The notes beneath the pieces are model-generated. The model did no database searches and was not told where the DNA came from. It saw nothing but the letters and a program-made list of their open reading frames with translations. Position numbers and translations under genes: made by a program. DNA of 64,000 nucleotides from Pseudomonas sp. SCB32 (lineage in GTDB: Bacteria > Pseudomonadota > Gammaproteobacteria > Pseudomonadales > Pseudomonadaceae): assembly GCF_009189165.1 (NCBI RefSeq), contig NZ_CP045118.1, forward strand, positions 3,720,001 to 3,784,000. The letters run 5' to 3'. This document shows positions 1 to 9,273 of the stretch, one piece after another (position 1 is the first letter of the stretch; the number at the start of each line of letters is the position of its first letter).

Positions 1-224
1 GCCGCCAGCAACGCCAGGCCAACCACCAGCGGGATGCACCCCAGACCGCCGAGTACCATGGCACGCCGCGCCTGCGTCCAGTGGCGCAACACGAACAGCA
101 GCGCCAACGGTGGCACCAGGCTGGCGAGCCCCCAGAACAGGCTGCGGCTGAAAGCCTGCATGACCAGCCAGACGTAACCCGCGAGAATCAGCAACAGGCC
201 GAGCAGGATCAGCAGGGTATCCAT
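1..224 (-). CDS. Membrane protein, C-terminal part outside window
   Basis: The frame opens at an ATG whose last base is at 222 and runs off the left edge, so only about 74 N-terminal residues are visible. They begin MDTLLILLGLL and form a strongly hydrophobic first helix, then a second hydrophobic stretch rich in Leu, Pro and Val, with an Arg/His turn (LRHWTQARR) between helices. This looks like a small inner-membrane protein. It starts immediately after the stop codon of the minus-strand thioesterase gene (stop 225-227), so the three minus-strand genes here are probably one transcript. I do not recognise a function. Confidence 0.6.
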   Translation of the reverse strand, partial: MDTLLILLGLLLILAGYVWLVMQAFSRSLFWGLASLVPPLALLFVLRHWTQARRAMVLGGLGCIPLVVGLALLA

Positions 225-671
225 TCAGGCGCCATCGACCTTGAAGTGGGCCCGCGCGGTGGCAATGGGCTCGGCACGGGTGGTCTGCCAGGCGGTGATC
301 GCCACGTTGGCCACCCGCCGCCCCTGTCGCCAGACCTGGCATTGCGCGTAGGTATCGCGGAAGTGGCCGGCGCGCAGGTAGTCGATGGAGAAGTCGATGA
401 TCTTGGGCATGTGCGGAATGCCCATGAACATCAGCAGGTGCAGCAGCGCGGCATTCTCCATGAAGCCGGCGATGACACCGCCGTGCAACGCCGGCAGGGT
501 CGGATTGCCGATGTTGGCGGGATTGGCCGGCAGGTGGAAGGTCGCCTCGTCACCCAGGCGCAGGCAGCGGATGCCGATCAGCCTGGCGTAGGGGATCGAC
601 TCGATCAGCCCATCGTAGTCCTTGCTCTCGTGGGCTTCACGCACCAGTTGCTCGATGCTCGGCGCGCTCAT
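225..671 (-). CDS. PaaI-family hotdog thioesterase (first of two)
   Basis: A 148-residue protein with the PaaI/YbgC hotdog-fold signature. The HGG turn is at residues 63-65 and an acidic residue (Glu72) lies nine positions later, where the family places its catalytic acid in the central helix. Members hydrolyse acyl-CoA thioesters; the substrate cannot be read from sequence. Its ATG overlaps the stop of the upstream thioesterase gene by four bases (ATGA, 668-671), so the pair is translationally coupled. The use of Glu rather than Asp at the acid position distinguishes it from its neighbour. Confidence 0.85.
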   Translation of the reverse strand: MSAPSIEQLVREAHESKDYDGLIESIPYARLIGIRCLRLGDEATFHLPANPANIGNPTLPALHGGVIAGFMENAALLHLLMFMGIPHMPKIIDFSIDYLRAGHFRDTYAQCQVWRQGRRVANVAITAWQTTRAEPIATARAHFKVDGA

Positions 672-1144
672 GCGGAGGCCTCCCCGTCGACACTGCGTTT
701 CACATCGCCGGCGGAAACCGCCTTGCCCATGCGCATGAAGGTACCCACTACGTGGGCGATGGGCTCGGAGGGATCATCCTGGTAGGCGATGCCGCGGGTG
801 AAGATGATATTCGGGGTGACGCGGTAGCACTCGGCGAAGCCGAACACATCCTTGCCGGGCTCGGCCGGGTGCATGTAGTCGATGCGCAGGTCCAGGGTCG
901 GGCAGATCTCGAATTGCGGCAGCACGCAGAGGGTGGAGATGCCACAGGTGGTGTCCATCAGCGTGGTGATCGCGCCGCCGTGAATGACGCCGGTCTCAGG
1001 ATTGCCAACGATGGCCTCGCTGTACGGCAGGCGCAGCGTCAGGCCGGAAGCGTCGGCGGCATGGGCGCTGATACCCAGCAAACGGCAGTGGGGCAAGGCC
1101 GAAAGAAAGCGCTGGGCACGCTCAAGGATGGGGGTTTCACTCAT
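668..1144 (-). CDS. PaaI-family hotdog thioesterase (second of two)
   Basis: A 158-residue hotdog thioesterase starting MSETPILERAQ. HGG is at residues 55-57 and the catalytic acid position is Asp64, nine residues after the His exactly as in the downstream partner, so the two are diverged paralogues. I chose the ATG at 1144 because the longer frame to 1201 adds residues unlike the family; no strong ribosome-binding site is visible before it. The two proteins could form a heteromer, but that is speculation. Confidence 0.82.
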   Translation of the reverse strand: MSETPILERAQRFLSALPHCRLLGISAHAADASGLTLRLPYSEAIVGNPETGVIHGGAITTLMDTTCGISTLCVLPQFEICPTLDLRIDYMHPAEPGKDVFGFAECYRVTPNIIFTRGIAYQDDPSEPIAHVVGTFMRMGKAVSAGDVKRSVDGEASA

Positions 1145-1304
1145 GGAGTGGACGACCGAATGACTGCACGGGCCCGCATCATACCCCGCCCCCAGCCACA
1201 CCTACAGTGATGGAATAGAGTGCTGTAGGAATATTCATTGAACTTATTCGAAGGGCGCTTGCTCCAAGGGCTATCACCAGGAAAGCCGCACATGGAGGCT
1301 CCAC

Positions 1305-1529
1305 ATGAAAAAAACCCTTCCCCTCGCTCTGATGCTGATCGCCGGTCTGGGCCTTGCCGCCTGCGGCAAGAAAGAAGAGCCGAAAGCTCCGGCCGCCCCC
1401 GCCGCCACTGAGCAGCCGGCTACTCCGGCGCCGACGACTCCGCCGGCACCCGAAGCTGCCCCGGCTGCACCGGCAGCCCCGGCCACCGCACCGCAGCAGC
1501 CCGCAGGCGAAGAGCAGAAGCAGCAGTAA
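1305..1529 (+). CDS. Small Ala/Pro-rich lipoprotein
   Basis: A 74-residue precursor with a textbook lipoprotein signal: Met-Lys-Lys, hydrophobic core, lipobox LAAC with the acylated Cys at residue 21. The mature part opens with GKKEEPK and then is almost entirely Ala, Pro, Thr and Glu in low-complexity order, ending in Gln/Lys residues. It should be exported and lipid-anchored as an extended, unfolded tether. A GGAGG ribosome-binding site lies six bases before the ATG, and a strong inverted repeat follows the stop. Function is not known to me. Confidence 0.75.
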   Translation: MKKTLPLALMLIAGLGLAACGKKEEPKAPAAPAATEQPATPAPTTPPAPEAAPAAPAAPATAPQQPAGEEQKQQ

Positions 1530-1551
1530 GCCGCTTTTTCCGCTGCACAGC

Positions 1552-1577
1552 ACAAGGCCCGCATTTGCGGGCCTTGT
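1552..1577. terminator. Stem-loop between convergent genes
   Basis: A perfect 12-bp inverted repeat with a two-base centre sits between the stop of the lipoprotein gene and the stop of the convergent DUF599 gene. It has no long T-run but its symmetry and position suggest a shared bidirectional terminator. Confidence 0.6.
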
Positions 1578-1593
1578 CGCATCCGGCGTTTGC

Positions 1594-2349
1594 TCAGGCC
1601 GGGATATCGTCTTCGCGCGGGGCGTCCCCCTGCTGCGTCGGGGTATAGACCATCACATGCAGCACGCGGGAATGGAACTCGCGCTGGTACAGCACCCCCA
1701 CCACCCCGGCGGTCACCACCATGAAGATCAGCGGGTTGATGAACCAGGCGAGCATCGCCAGGCCGAAATAATAGGTACGCAGGCCCTGGTTGAACTGGTG
1801 CGCCGCCAGGGATACCACGCGCGCTGCGCGTTCGGCGTACAACTTGCGCTCCTGCTCGCCCACGCTGCGCTCTCCCACCATCGGCGCGGAAGCCACCAGC
1901 ACCGCGGCGAAATTGTATTGCCGCATGCACCAGCTGAAGGTGAAGAAGGCATAGACGAAAACCACCGCCAGGCACAGCAACTTGAGCTCCGACAGGCCAC
2001 GGGTCGGCGGCGCCACGAACGGCAGGTCGGCCAGTACCGAGATGGTGCGTTCGGCGGAGCCCAGCAGGGTCAGGATGCCGGCGAGGATGATCAGTGTGCT
2101 GGAGGCGAAGAACGAGGCGTTGCGCTCCAGGTTTCCGATCACACTGGCGTCGGCCACGCGGTTGTCGCGCAGCAGCAGGCGACGCATCCAGTCCTGGCGG
2201 TAGAGGTGCAGCACGCTGGCCAGGCACGCGGTATCGCGGGCCTTGACCTTGGCATAGCGGGTGTAGCCGAACCAGCAGACGAGGAACCAGAGGATGGCGA
2301 ACAGGTTCCACAGGTACTGGATATCGAACAGATCGACGACGTCGGTCAT
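1594..2349 (-). CDS. DUF599 family membrane protein
   Basis: A 251-residue inner-membrane protein. An N-terminal helix (about 10-28) is followed by a cytoplasmic segment with WMRRLL, two long helices around 80-100 and 120-145, and a last pair near 195-230. The pattern NxxRNASFFASSTL is the conserved block of DUF599. No biochemical function is established for the family. An AAGGA site precedes the ATG. It lies downstream of braB but a strong terminator separates them, so it is probably expressed alone. Confidence 0.8.
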   Translation of the reverse strand: MTDVVDLFDIQYLWNLFAILWFLVCWFGYTRYAKVKARDTACLASVLHLYRQDWMRRLLLRDNRVADASVIGNLERNASFFASSTLIILAGILTLLGSAERTISVLADLPFVAPPTRGLSELKLLCLAVVFVYAFFTFSWCMRQYNFAAVLVASAPMVGERSVGEQERKLYAERAARVVSLAAHQFNQGLRTYYFGLAMLAWFINPLIFMVVTAGVVGVLYQREFHSRVLHVMVYTPTQQGDAPREDDIPA

Positions 2350-2439
2350 GCTTGTCCTTGCGCGAAGATTTGGAGGAATACGCGGCGGATAGACGCCAGA
2401 TTCACGGAGAAAGACACGGACGGGTAAATCCCGTTAATG

Positions 2440-2468
2440 AAAAAGGCCGCCTTGTGGGCGGCCTTTTT
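2440..2468 (-). terminator. Rho-independent terminator after braB
   Basis: A 12-bp perfect stem (2440-2451 with 2457-2468) with a five-base loop. On the minus strand it ends in a run of five T, just past the braB stop codon. The flanking A-run would also let it work in the other direction. Confidence 0.88.
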
Positions 2469-2485
2469 CGTTGGCGCGGCGGGTA

Positions 2486-3799
2486 TCAGGCCATCGCTTC
2501 CTGGGGCTTGCCCAGCAGGCGGTCGAGCACCGCCATCGCGGCCAGCATGGCCACCGACGGGATCAGCCAGGCGAGGCCTTGCTCGGCCAGCGGCAAGTGC
2601 TCCATCCAGCCCGGCATCCAGGCGTCGAGTTTGGCGCCCTTGAGAGCATCGATGACGCCGAAGACGAAGGAAATCACCATCACCGGGGCGACGATGCGGG
2701 CCTGCGAACGCCACAGGCTGGCGCAGAAGCTGAGCGCCACCAGCACGATGCACGGCGGGTAGATGGCCGTCAGCACGGGGATCGAGAATTGGATGAGCTT
2801 GGTCAGGCCCAGGTTCGATACCAGCAGCGAGAACGCCGCGAGGATGACCACCAGGCTGCGGTAGGACAGCGGGAGGATGCGGCAGAAGTACTCGGCGCAG
2901 GCGCAGGTCAGGCCCACGGCGGTGACCAGGCAGGCCAGCGCGATCAGCACGGCCAGGAAGGTACTGCCCAGCGAACCGAAGGTGTGCTGCACGTAGGCAT
3001 GCAGGACGGCAGCGCCATTGCTGGCACCGGCGGCGATGTCATGACTGCTGGCACCCAGGCGGAACAGGCTGATGTACACCAGCGCCAGACCGACACCGGC
3101 GATCAGGCCGGCGATGATGGCGTAGCGGGTGATCAGGCGTGGCGACTGCACGCCACGGGAGCGGATCGCGTTGACGATGACGATACCGAAGACCAGGGCG
3201 CCGAGGGTGTCCATGGTCAGGTAGCCATTGACGAAGCCCTGGGAGAACGCGGCCGTCTGGTAGGCAGGCTCCGCGGTGCCGATGGGGCCGGCCGGCAGCA
3301 TGAAGGCGGCGATGCCGAGGGCGGCCAGGGCGATGATCTTCAGCGGCGCGAGGAAGCGGCCAACGGTATCGAGCAGCTTGCCCGGATACAGCGAGATCAC
3401 CAGCACCACCAGGAAGTACACCAGGCTGTAGAGGAACAGCGGCAGTGCGCCCTCCCCGGTCAGCGGCGCCAGGCCCACTTCGAAGGAGACGGTGGCGGTA
3501 CGCGGGGTGGCGAACAGCGGCCCGACCGACAGGTAACAGGCGGCCGCCAGCAGTCCGCCGGCGATGCGGCCGATCGGGTGGCTGAGGGTATCCATCGCCC
3601 CGCCGACCTTGGCCAGCGCAACGACGGTGATCACCGGCAGACCGACCGCGGTGATCAGGAAGCCCAGTGCCGCCATCCACACGTGCGGTCCGGACTGCAG
3701 GCCGACGATGGGCGGGAAGATGATGTTGCCCGCGCCGACGAACAGGGCGAAGGTCATAAAGCCAAGCGCCAGGATGTCCTGGCCTTTCAAAACGTTCAT
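2486..3799 (-). CDS. braB: Branched-chain amino acid carrier BraB (LIVCS family)
   Basis: A 437-residue, roughly 12-helix inner-membrane symporter that takes up leucine, isoleucine and valine with Na+ in characterised homologues. The start [15 protein letters not shown] and blocks such as [19 protein letters not shown] and [14 protein letters not shown] are family hallmarks, and the length equals that of Pseudomonas aeruginosa BraB. An in-frame extension to 3919 was rejected because it is Arg-rich and unlike the family. No purine-rich ribosome-binding site is seen before the chosen ATG. Its position beside sucD matches the P. aeruginosa gene order. Confidence 0.9.
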   Translation of the reverse strand: MNVLKGQDILALGFMTFALFVGAGNIIFPPIVGLQSGPHVWMAALGFLITAVGLPVITVVALAKVGGAMDTLSHPIGRIAGGLLAAACYLSVGPLFATPRTATVSFEVGLAPLTGEGALPLFLYSLVYFLVVLVISLYPGKLLDTVGRFLAPLKIIALAALGIAAFMLPAGPIGTAEPAYQTAAFSQGFVNGYLTMDTLGALVFGIVIVNAIRSRGVQSPRLITRYAIIAGLIAGVGLALVYISLFRLGASSHDIAAGASNGAAVLHAYVQHTFGSLGSTFLAVLIALACLVTAVGLTCACAEYFCRILPLSYRSLVVILAAFSLLVSNLGLTKLIQFSIPVLTAIYPPCIVLVALSFCASLWRSQARIVAPVMVISFVFGVIDALKGAKLDAWMPGWMEHLPLAEQGLAWLIPSVAMLAAMAVLDRLLGKPQEAMA

Positions 3800-4223
3800 G
3801 AAGGGAAATACCACAGTGCTGAAACGGTTTCGTGGTCTCCCAAGGCGCAACGGCCGTACGGACGTGACAAAGCCGCATCGGACGGGATTGGCTGACTCAC
3901 TCTGGGCGAGCCCGCGCATCCTGTGATGCTGCAGTCATGGGTACGGAAATTTGTTCTTGGAAGTCCGATAGCAGAGGTTTTCCATGGGCTCGTGGCCCGG
4001 TTGCTCCTGCATGTTGGTGACGCGCCATCCTTGACGGTCAGGAATCGCCGTCACTTCCGGGTAGGAGATGACGGTGAGCGAGCCTTCCCTTGTGGGGAAC
4101 GCGACGCTTCAGATAGTTGCTAGCCTAACGATCTATTCCGATGAACTGCACTGACATACGTCAGGTCGTCCGCGGAATGATCGGCCATGTCGCCTGAGCG
4201 ACAGTTTTGCGACGGCGCTGCAA
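3800..4223. other. Long spacer between sucD and braB
   Basis: About 420 bases with no convincing gene. It must hold the braB promoter and a long leader on the minus strand. I see a short inverted repeat at 4151-4164 (five-base arms, four-base centre) but no clear -35/-10 pair. The open frames here lack family-like sequence. Confidence 0.5.
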
Positions 4224-4255
4224 CGACAGAGGCCACCCGAAGGTGGCCTCTGTTG
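4224..4255 (-). terminator. Stem-loop ending the sdh-suc operon
   Basis: An inverted repeat with at least 12 paired bases and a CGAA/TTCG tetraloop lies 25 bases past the sucD stop codon. There is no T-run of note, but the position at the end of a nine-gene minus-strand cluster supports a terminator or 3' stabilising hairpin. Confidence 0.72.
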
Positions 4256-4279
4256 ACGGACGATCAGTAAGCGAGGCGC

Positions 4280-5161
4280 TTACTTGACCGGCCAGCCGGT
4301 CAGCTCGGCCAGGGCCTTGCCGATGTCAGCCAGGGAACGCACGGTTTTCACGCCAGCGTCCTGCAGGGCAGCGAACTTCTCGTCCGCAGTGCCCTTGCCA
4401 CCGGAGATGATGGCGCCCGCGTGGCCCATGCGCTTGCCAGGCGGTGCGGTTACACCAGCGATGTAGGACACCACCGGCTTGGTCACGTTGGCCTTGATGT
4501 AGGCAGCCGCTTCTTCTTCGGCCGAACCACCGATTTCGCCGATCATGACGATGGCTTCGGTTTTCGGGTCTTCCTGGAACAGCTTCAGGATGTCGATGAA
4601 GTTGGAGCCCGGGATCGGGTCACCGCCGATGCCCACGCAGGTGGACTGGCCGAAGCCGGCGTCGGTGGTCTGCTTCACGGCTTCGTAGGTCAGGGTGCCG
4701 GAACGCGACACGATGCCTACCTTGCCCGGCAGGTGGATGTGACCCGGCATGATGCCGATCTTGCACTCGCCGGGAGTGATCACGCCCGGGCAGTTCGGGC
4801 CGATCAGGCGTACGCCCAGCTCGTCGCACTTGACCTTGGCTTCCAGCATGTCGATGGTCGGGATGCCTTCGGTGATGCAGACGATCAGCTTGATGCCGCC
4901 GAATGCCGCTTCCAGGATCGAGTCCTTGCAGAACGGAGCCGGAACGTAGATGACCGAAGCGTCAGCGCCGGTAGCTTCCACGGCTTCCTTGACGGTGTTG
5001 AACACCGGCAGGCCCAGGTGGGTGGTGCCGCCCTTGCCGGGGGTCACGCCGCCAACCATCTTGGTGCCGTAGGCGATGGCTTGTTCGGAGTGGAAGGTAC
5101 CCTGCGAGCCGGTGAAGCCCTGGCAGATGACTTTGGTGTCTTTATTGATCAGGACGCTCAT
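4280..5161 (-). CDS. sucD: Succinyl-CoA synthetase alpha subunit
   Basis: This 293-residue protein binds CoA and carries the phosphohistidine in the substrate-level phosphorylation step of the TCA cycle (succinyl-CoA to succinate with NTP formation). The N-terminal CoA-binding Rossmann domain contains [11 protein letters not shown]; the active His is His247 in RMGHAGA. The GPNCPG loop (121-126) is present. Its ATG shares one base with the stop codon of sucC (TAATG), so the two subunits are translationally coupled. It is the last gene of the sdh-suc cluster. Confidence 0.97.
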   Translation of the reverse strand: MSVLINKDTKVICQGFTGSQGTFHSEQAIAYGTKMVGGVTPGKGGTTHLGLPVFNTVKEAVEATGADASVIYVPAPFCKDSILEAAFGGIKLIVCITEGIPTIDMLEAKVKCDELGVRLIGPNCPGVITPGECKIGIMPGHIHLPGKVGIVSRSGTLTYEAVKQTTDAGFGQSTCVGIGGDPIPGSNFIDILKLFQEDPKTEAIVMIGEIGGSAEEEAAAYIKANVTKPVVSYIAGVTAPPGKRMGHAGAIISGGKGTADEKFAALQDAGVKTVRSLADIGKALAELTGWPVK

Positions 5162-6327
5162 TACTTACCCTCCGCGGCCTTGACGACTTGCTGGGCAGCG
5201 TCGGTCAGGCTGGTCGCCGCGATGATGTTCAGACCGCTTTCGGCCAGGACCTTGGCGCCGAGGTCGGCGTTGTTGCCTTCCAGACGAACGACAACCGGGA
5301 TTTTCACGCCGACTTCTTTCACGGCGCCGATGATGCCTTCGGCAATCATGTCGCAGCGAACGATGCCGCCGAAGATGTTCACCAGAACGGCAGCGACGTT
5401 GCTGTCGGACAGGATGATCTTGAACGCTTCGGTCACGCGCTCTTTGGTCGCACCGCCACCAACGTCAAGGAAGTTGGCCGGCTTGCCGCCGTGCAGGTTC
5501 ACGATGTCCATGGTGCCCATGGCCAGGCCAGCGCCGTTGACCATGCAGCCGATGTTGCCTTCCAGCGCGACGTAGTTCAGTTCCCACTTCTGCGCATGGG
5601 CTTCACGCGCGTCGTCCTGGGACGGGTCGTGCATGGCGCGCAGCTTGGGCTGACGGTACATGGCGTTGGAGTCGATGTTGATCTTGGCGTCCAGGCAGTG
5701 CAGGTTGCCGTCTTTCTTGATCACCAGCGGGTTCACTTCCAGCAGCGCCAGGTCGTAGTCCTGGAACAGCTTGGCCAGGCCAACGAAGATGTGGGTGAAC
5801 TGCTTGATCTGGTCACCTTTCAGGCCCAGCTGGAAGGCCAGCTCGCGACCCTGGTAGGGCTGAGCGCCAACCAGCGGATCGATGGTGGCCTTGAGGATCT
5901 TCTCAGGGGTCTCGTGCGCAACCTTCTCGATGTCCACGCCACCTTCGGTGGAGGCCATGAAGACGATGCGACGGCTGGAACGGTCGACAACGGCGCCGAG
6001 GTACAGCTCCTTGTCGATGTCGGTGCAGGATTCCACCAGGATCTTGCTGACCGGCTGGCCGTTGGCGTCAGTCTGGTAAGTCACCAGACGCTTGCCCAGC
6101 CAGTTGGCGGCGAACGCCTTGGCGTCCTCTTTGCTCTTGACCAGCTTCACACCGCCCGCTTTACCGCGGCCACCAGCGTGTACCTGGGCCTTAACGACCC
6201 ACTCGGTACCACCGATCTTTTCACAGGCTTCTGCGGCCTCTTCGGGTGTGTCGACGGCGAAGCCCTTGGATACGGGCAGGCCGTACTCAGCGAACAGCTG
6301 CTTACCCTGATATTCGTGGAGATTCAT
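5161..6327 (-). CDS. sucC: Succinyl-CoA synthetase beta subunit
   Basis: A 388-residue protein, exactly the usual bacterial length. The N-terminal ATP-grasp domain ([12 protein letters not shown], then [16 protein letters not shown]) binds nucleotide, and the C-terminal CoA-ligase domain has the GGGATKERV and [10 protein letters not shown] blocks that contact the alpha subunit and succinate. It forms the SucCD complex in the cytoplasm. It lies 159 bases downstream of lpd, the longest spacer inside the suc half of the cluster, and overlaps sucD by one base. Confidence 0.97.
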   Translation of the reverse strand: MNLHEYQGKQLFAEYGLPVSKGFAVDTPEEAAEACEKIGGTEWVVKAQVHAGGRGKAGGVKLVKSKEDAKAFAANWLGKRLVTYQTDANGQPVSKILVESCTDIDKELYLGAVVDRSSRRIVFMASTEGGVDIEKVAHETPEKILKATIDPLVGAQPYQGRELAFQLGLKGDQIKQFTHIFVGLAKLFQDYDLALLEVNPLVIKKDGNLHCLDAKINIDSNAMYRQPKLRAMHDPSQDDAREAHAQKWELNYVALEGNIGCMVNGAGLAMGTMDIVNLHGGKPANFLDVGGGATKERVTEAFKIILSDSNVAAVLVNIFGGIVRCDMIAEGIIGAVKEVGVKIPVVVRLEGNNADLGAKVLAESGLNIIAATSLTDAAQQVVKAAEGK

Positions 6328-6486
6328 GCTTGTCTACCGTTTTCGTCTTGGGTATTGCGCATAAGGCGCGGCGCTCGTGGCACCGCGCCACCTGTGACCG
6401 AGTCCCCCTCAGGGGAGAAACGATCCGGCAAGTCGGAGGCAGCCCCTCGCAAAAGACTGCCGCCCTCCCCGCCGTGGTCCCGTTCC
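6328..6486 (-). other. lpd-sucC spacer
   Basis: A 159-base gap inside the suc cluster. It contains a short GC hairpin (CCCC-TCA-GGGG core) and several small inverted repeats but no clear terminator or promoter. It may allow different expression of sucCD relative to the oxoglutarate dehydrogenase genes. Confidence 0.4.
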
Positions 6487-7926
<1,440 letters not shown>

Positions 7927-7949
7927 TCAATCCTTATTCCGGTGAAGCG

Positions 7950-7993
7950 GACGGCCCCTCGCGGGGCCGTCGTGTAGTACGGGGCCGTCGTGT
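7950..7993 (-). other. Hairpin with duplicated half in sucB-lpd spacer
   Basis: The 81-base spacer holds a perfect 9-bp GC stem (7950-7958 with 7963-7971) with a TCGC loop. The 13 bases at 7963-7975 are repeated exactly at 7981-7993, so either copy can pair with the single left arm. On the minus strand the hairpin follows the sucB stop codon. It could be an attenuating or RNA-processing structure between sucB and lpd. Confidence 0.65.
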
Positions 7994-8004
7994 GAACTGA
8001 CGTA

Positions 8005-9231
8005 TCAGACGTCCAGCAGCAGGCGAGCCGGATCTTCCAGCAGATCCTTCATGGTGACCAGGAAGCTCACCGCTTCCTTGCCATCGATCATCCGGTGATC
8101 GTAGGACAGCGCCAGGTACATCATCGGCAGGATGACCACTTGGCCGTTAACGGCCATCGGGCGCTCCTGGATCTTGTGCATGCCGAGGATGGCGGTCTGC
8201 GGCGGGTTGACGATCGGAGTCGACAGCAGGGAACCGAATACGCCACCGTTGGAAATGGTGAAAGTACCACCGGTCATGTCTTCGATGGACAGCTTGCCGT
8301 CTTTGGCTTTCTTGCCGAAGGTGGCGATGCCGTTCTCGATCTCGGCCAGGCTCATGAACTCGGCGTTACGCAGAACCGGAACGACCAGACCGCGGTCGCT
8401 GGAAACTGCCACACCGATGTCCTGGTAGCCGTGGTAGACGATGTCGTTGCCGTCGATCGAGGCGTTGACGCCCGGGAAGCGCTTCAGGGCTTCGGTGGCG
8501 GCCTTGACGAAGAAGGACATGAAGCCCAGGCGAACGCCGTTGTGCTTCTTCTCGAACAGGTCCTTGTACTTGTTGCGCAGGTCCATGATCGGCTTCATGT
8601 TGACTTCGTTGAAGGTAGTCAGCATGGCCATGGAAGACTGAGCTTCGACCAGACGCTCGGCGACCTTGGCGCGCAGGCGGGTCATCGGTACGCGCTTCTC
8701 GACGCGGTCGCCAGCGGCGAAGACCGGAGCCTCGGCAGCCGGGGCGGCAGCCTTGGCGACCGGAGCGGCAGCCGGGGCGTTCTTCTTGGCTTCAACGGCG
8801 GCCACCACGTCTTCCTTGGTGACACGACCGCCTTTGCCGGTGCCGGCCAGGCTGTTGGGGTTGATGCCGTTTTCTTCGGCGAGCTTGCGGGCGGCCGGCG
8901 ACAGGATGTTGTCGTCAGCGGCAGCAGCCGGGGCAGCGGCGGCCGGGGCGGCAGCCGGAGCTGCGGCAGCAGCCGGAGCGGCAGCGGCAGCACCGCCTTC
9001 GCTCAGCTTGCCCAGCAGTTCGTTGGAGAGAACGGTGTCGCCTTCAGCCTTGACGATCTCAGCCAGTACTCCGTCAGCCTCGGCGAGCACTTCGATCACG
9101 ACCTTGTCGGTTTCGATGTCGACGATCAGCTCGTCACGCTTGACGGCGTCACCGACCTTCTTGTGCCAGGTTGCAACGGTGCCGTCGGCAACCGATTCCG
9201 GGAAGGTTGGGGCTTTGATTTCGATAGCCAT
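8005..9231 (-). CDS. sucB: Dihydrolipoyl succinyltransferase (E2)
   Basis: A 408-residue core enzyme of the 2-oxoglutarate dehydrogenase complex that transfers succinyl from lipoate to CoA. The lipoyl domain (about 1-78) has the lipoylated Lys43 in ETDKVVIEV. An Ala/Pro-rich swinging linker (about 83-108) follows, then the E3-binding domain (about 110-150, [11 protein letters not shown]) and the acyltransferase core with catalytic His379 and Asp383 in HRMID. The AAGGA site is ten bases from the ATG. It lies 42 bases after sucA. Confidence 0.97.
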   Translation of the reverse strand: MAIEIKAPTFPESVADGTVATWHKKVGDAVKRDELIVDIETDKVVIEVLAEADGVLAEIVKAEGDTVLSNELLGKLSEGGAAAAAPAAAAAPAAAPAAAAPAAAADDNILSPAARKLAEENGINPNSLAGTGKGGRVTKEDVVAAVEAKKNAPAAAPVAKAAAPAAEAPVFAAGDRVEKRVPMTRLRAKVAERLVEAQSSMAMLTTFNEVNMKPIMDLRNKYKDLFEKKHNGVRLGFMSFFVKAATEALKRFPGVNASIDGNDIVYHGYQDIGVAVSSDRGLVVPVLRNAEFMSLAEIENGIATFGKKAKDGKLSIEDMTGGTFTISNGGVFGSLLSTPIVNPPQTAILGMHKIQERPMAVNGQVVILPMMYLALSYDHRMIDGKEAVSFLVTMKDLLEDPARLLLDV

Positions 9232-9273
9232 TATGTGTGTTTCCTTAAATTCGGTATCAACTGCGCGTTGGCG

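Noticed and set aside
1354..2427. 357-codon plus-strand frame over the lipoprotein and DUF599 region
   Set aside because: Out of frame with the lipoprotein gene and antisense to DUF599; no domain.
7950..7993. CRISPR-like or tandem repeat array
   Set aside because: Only two copies of 13 bases, with no spacer periodicity; best read as a duplicated hairpin arm.
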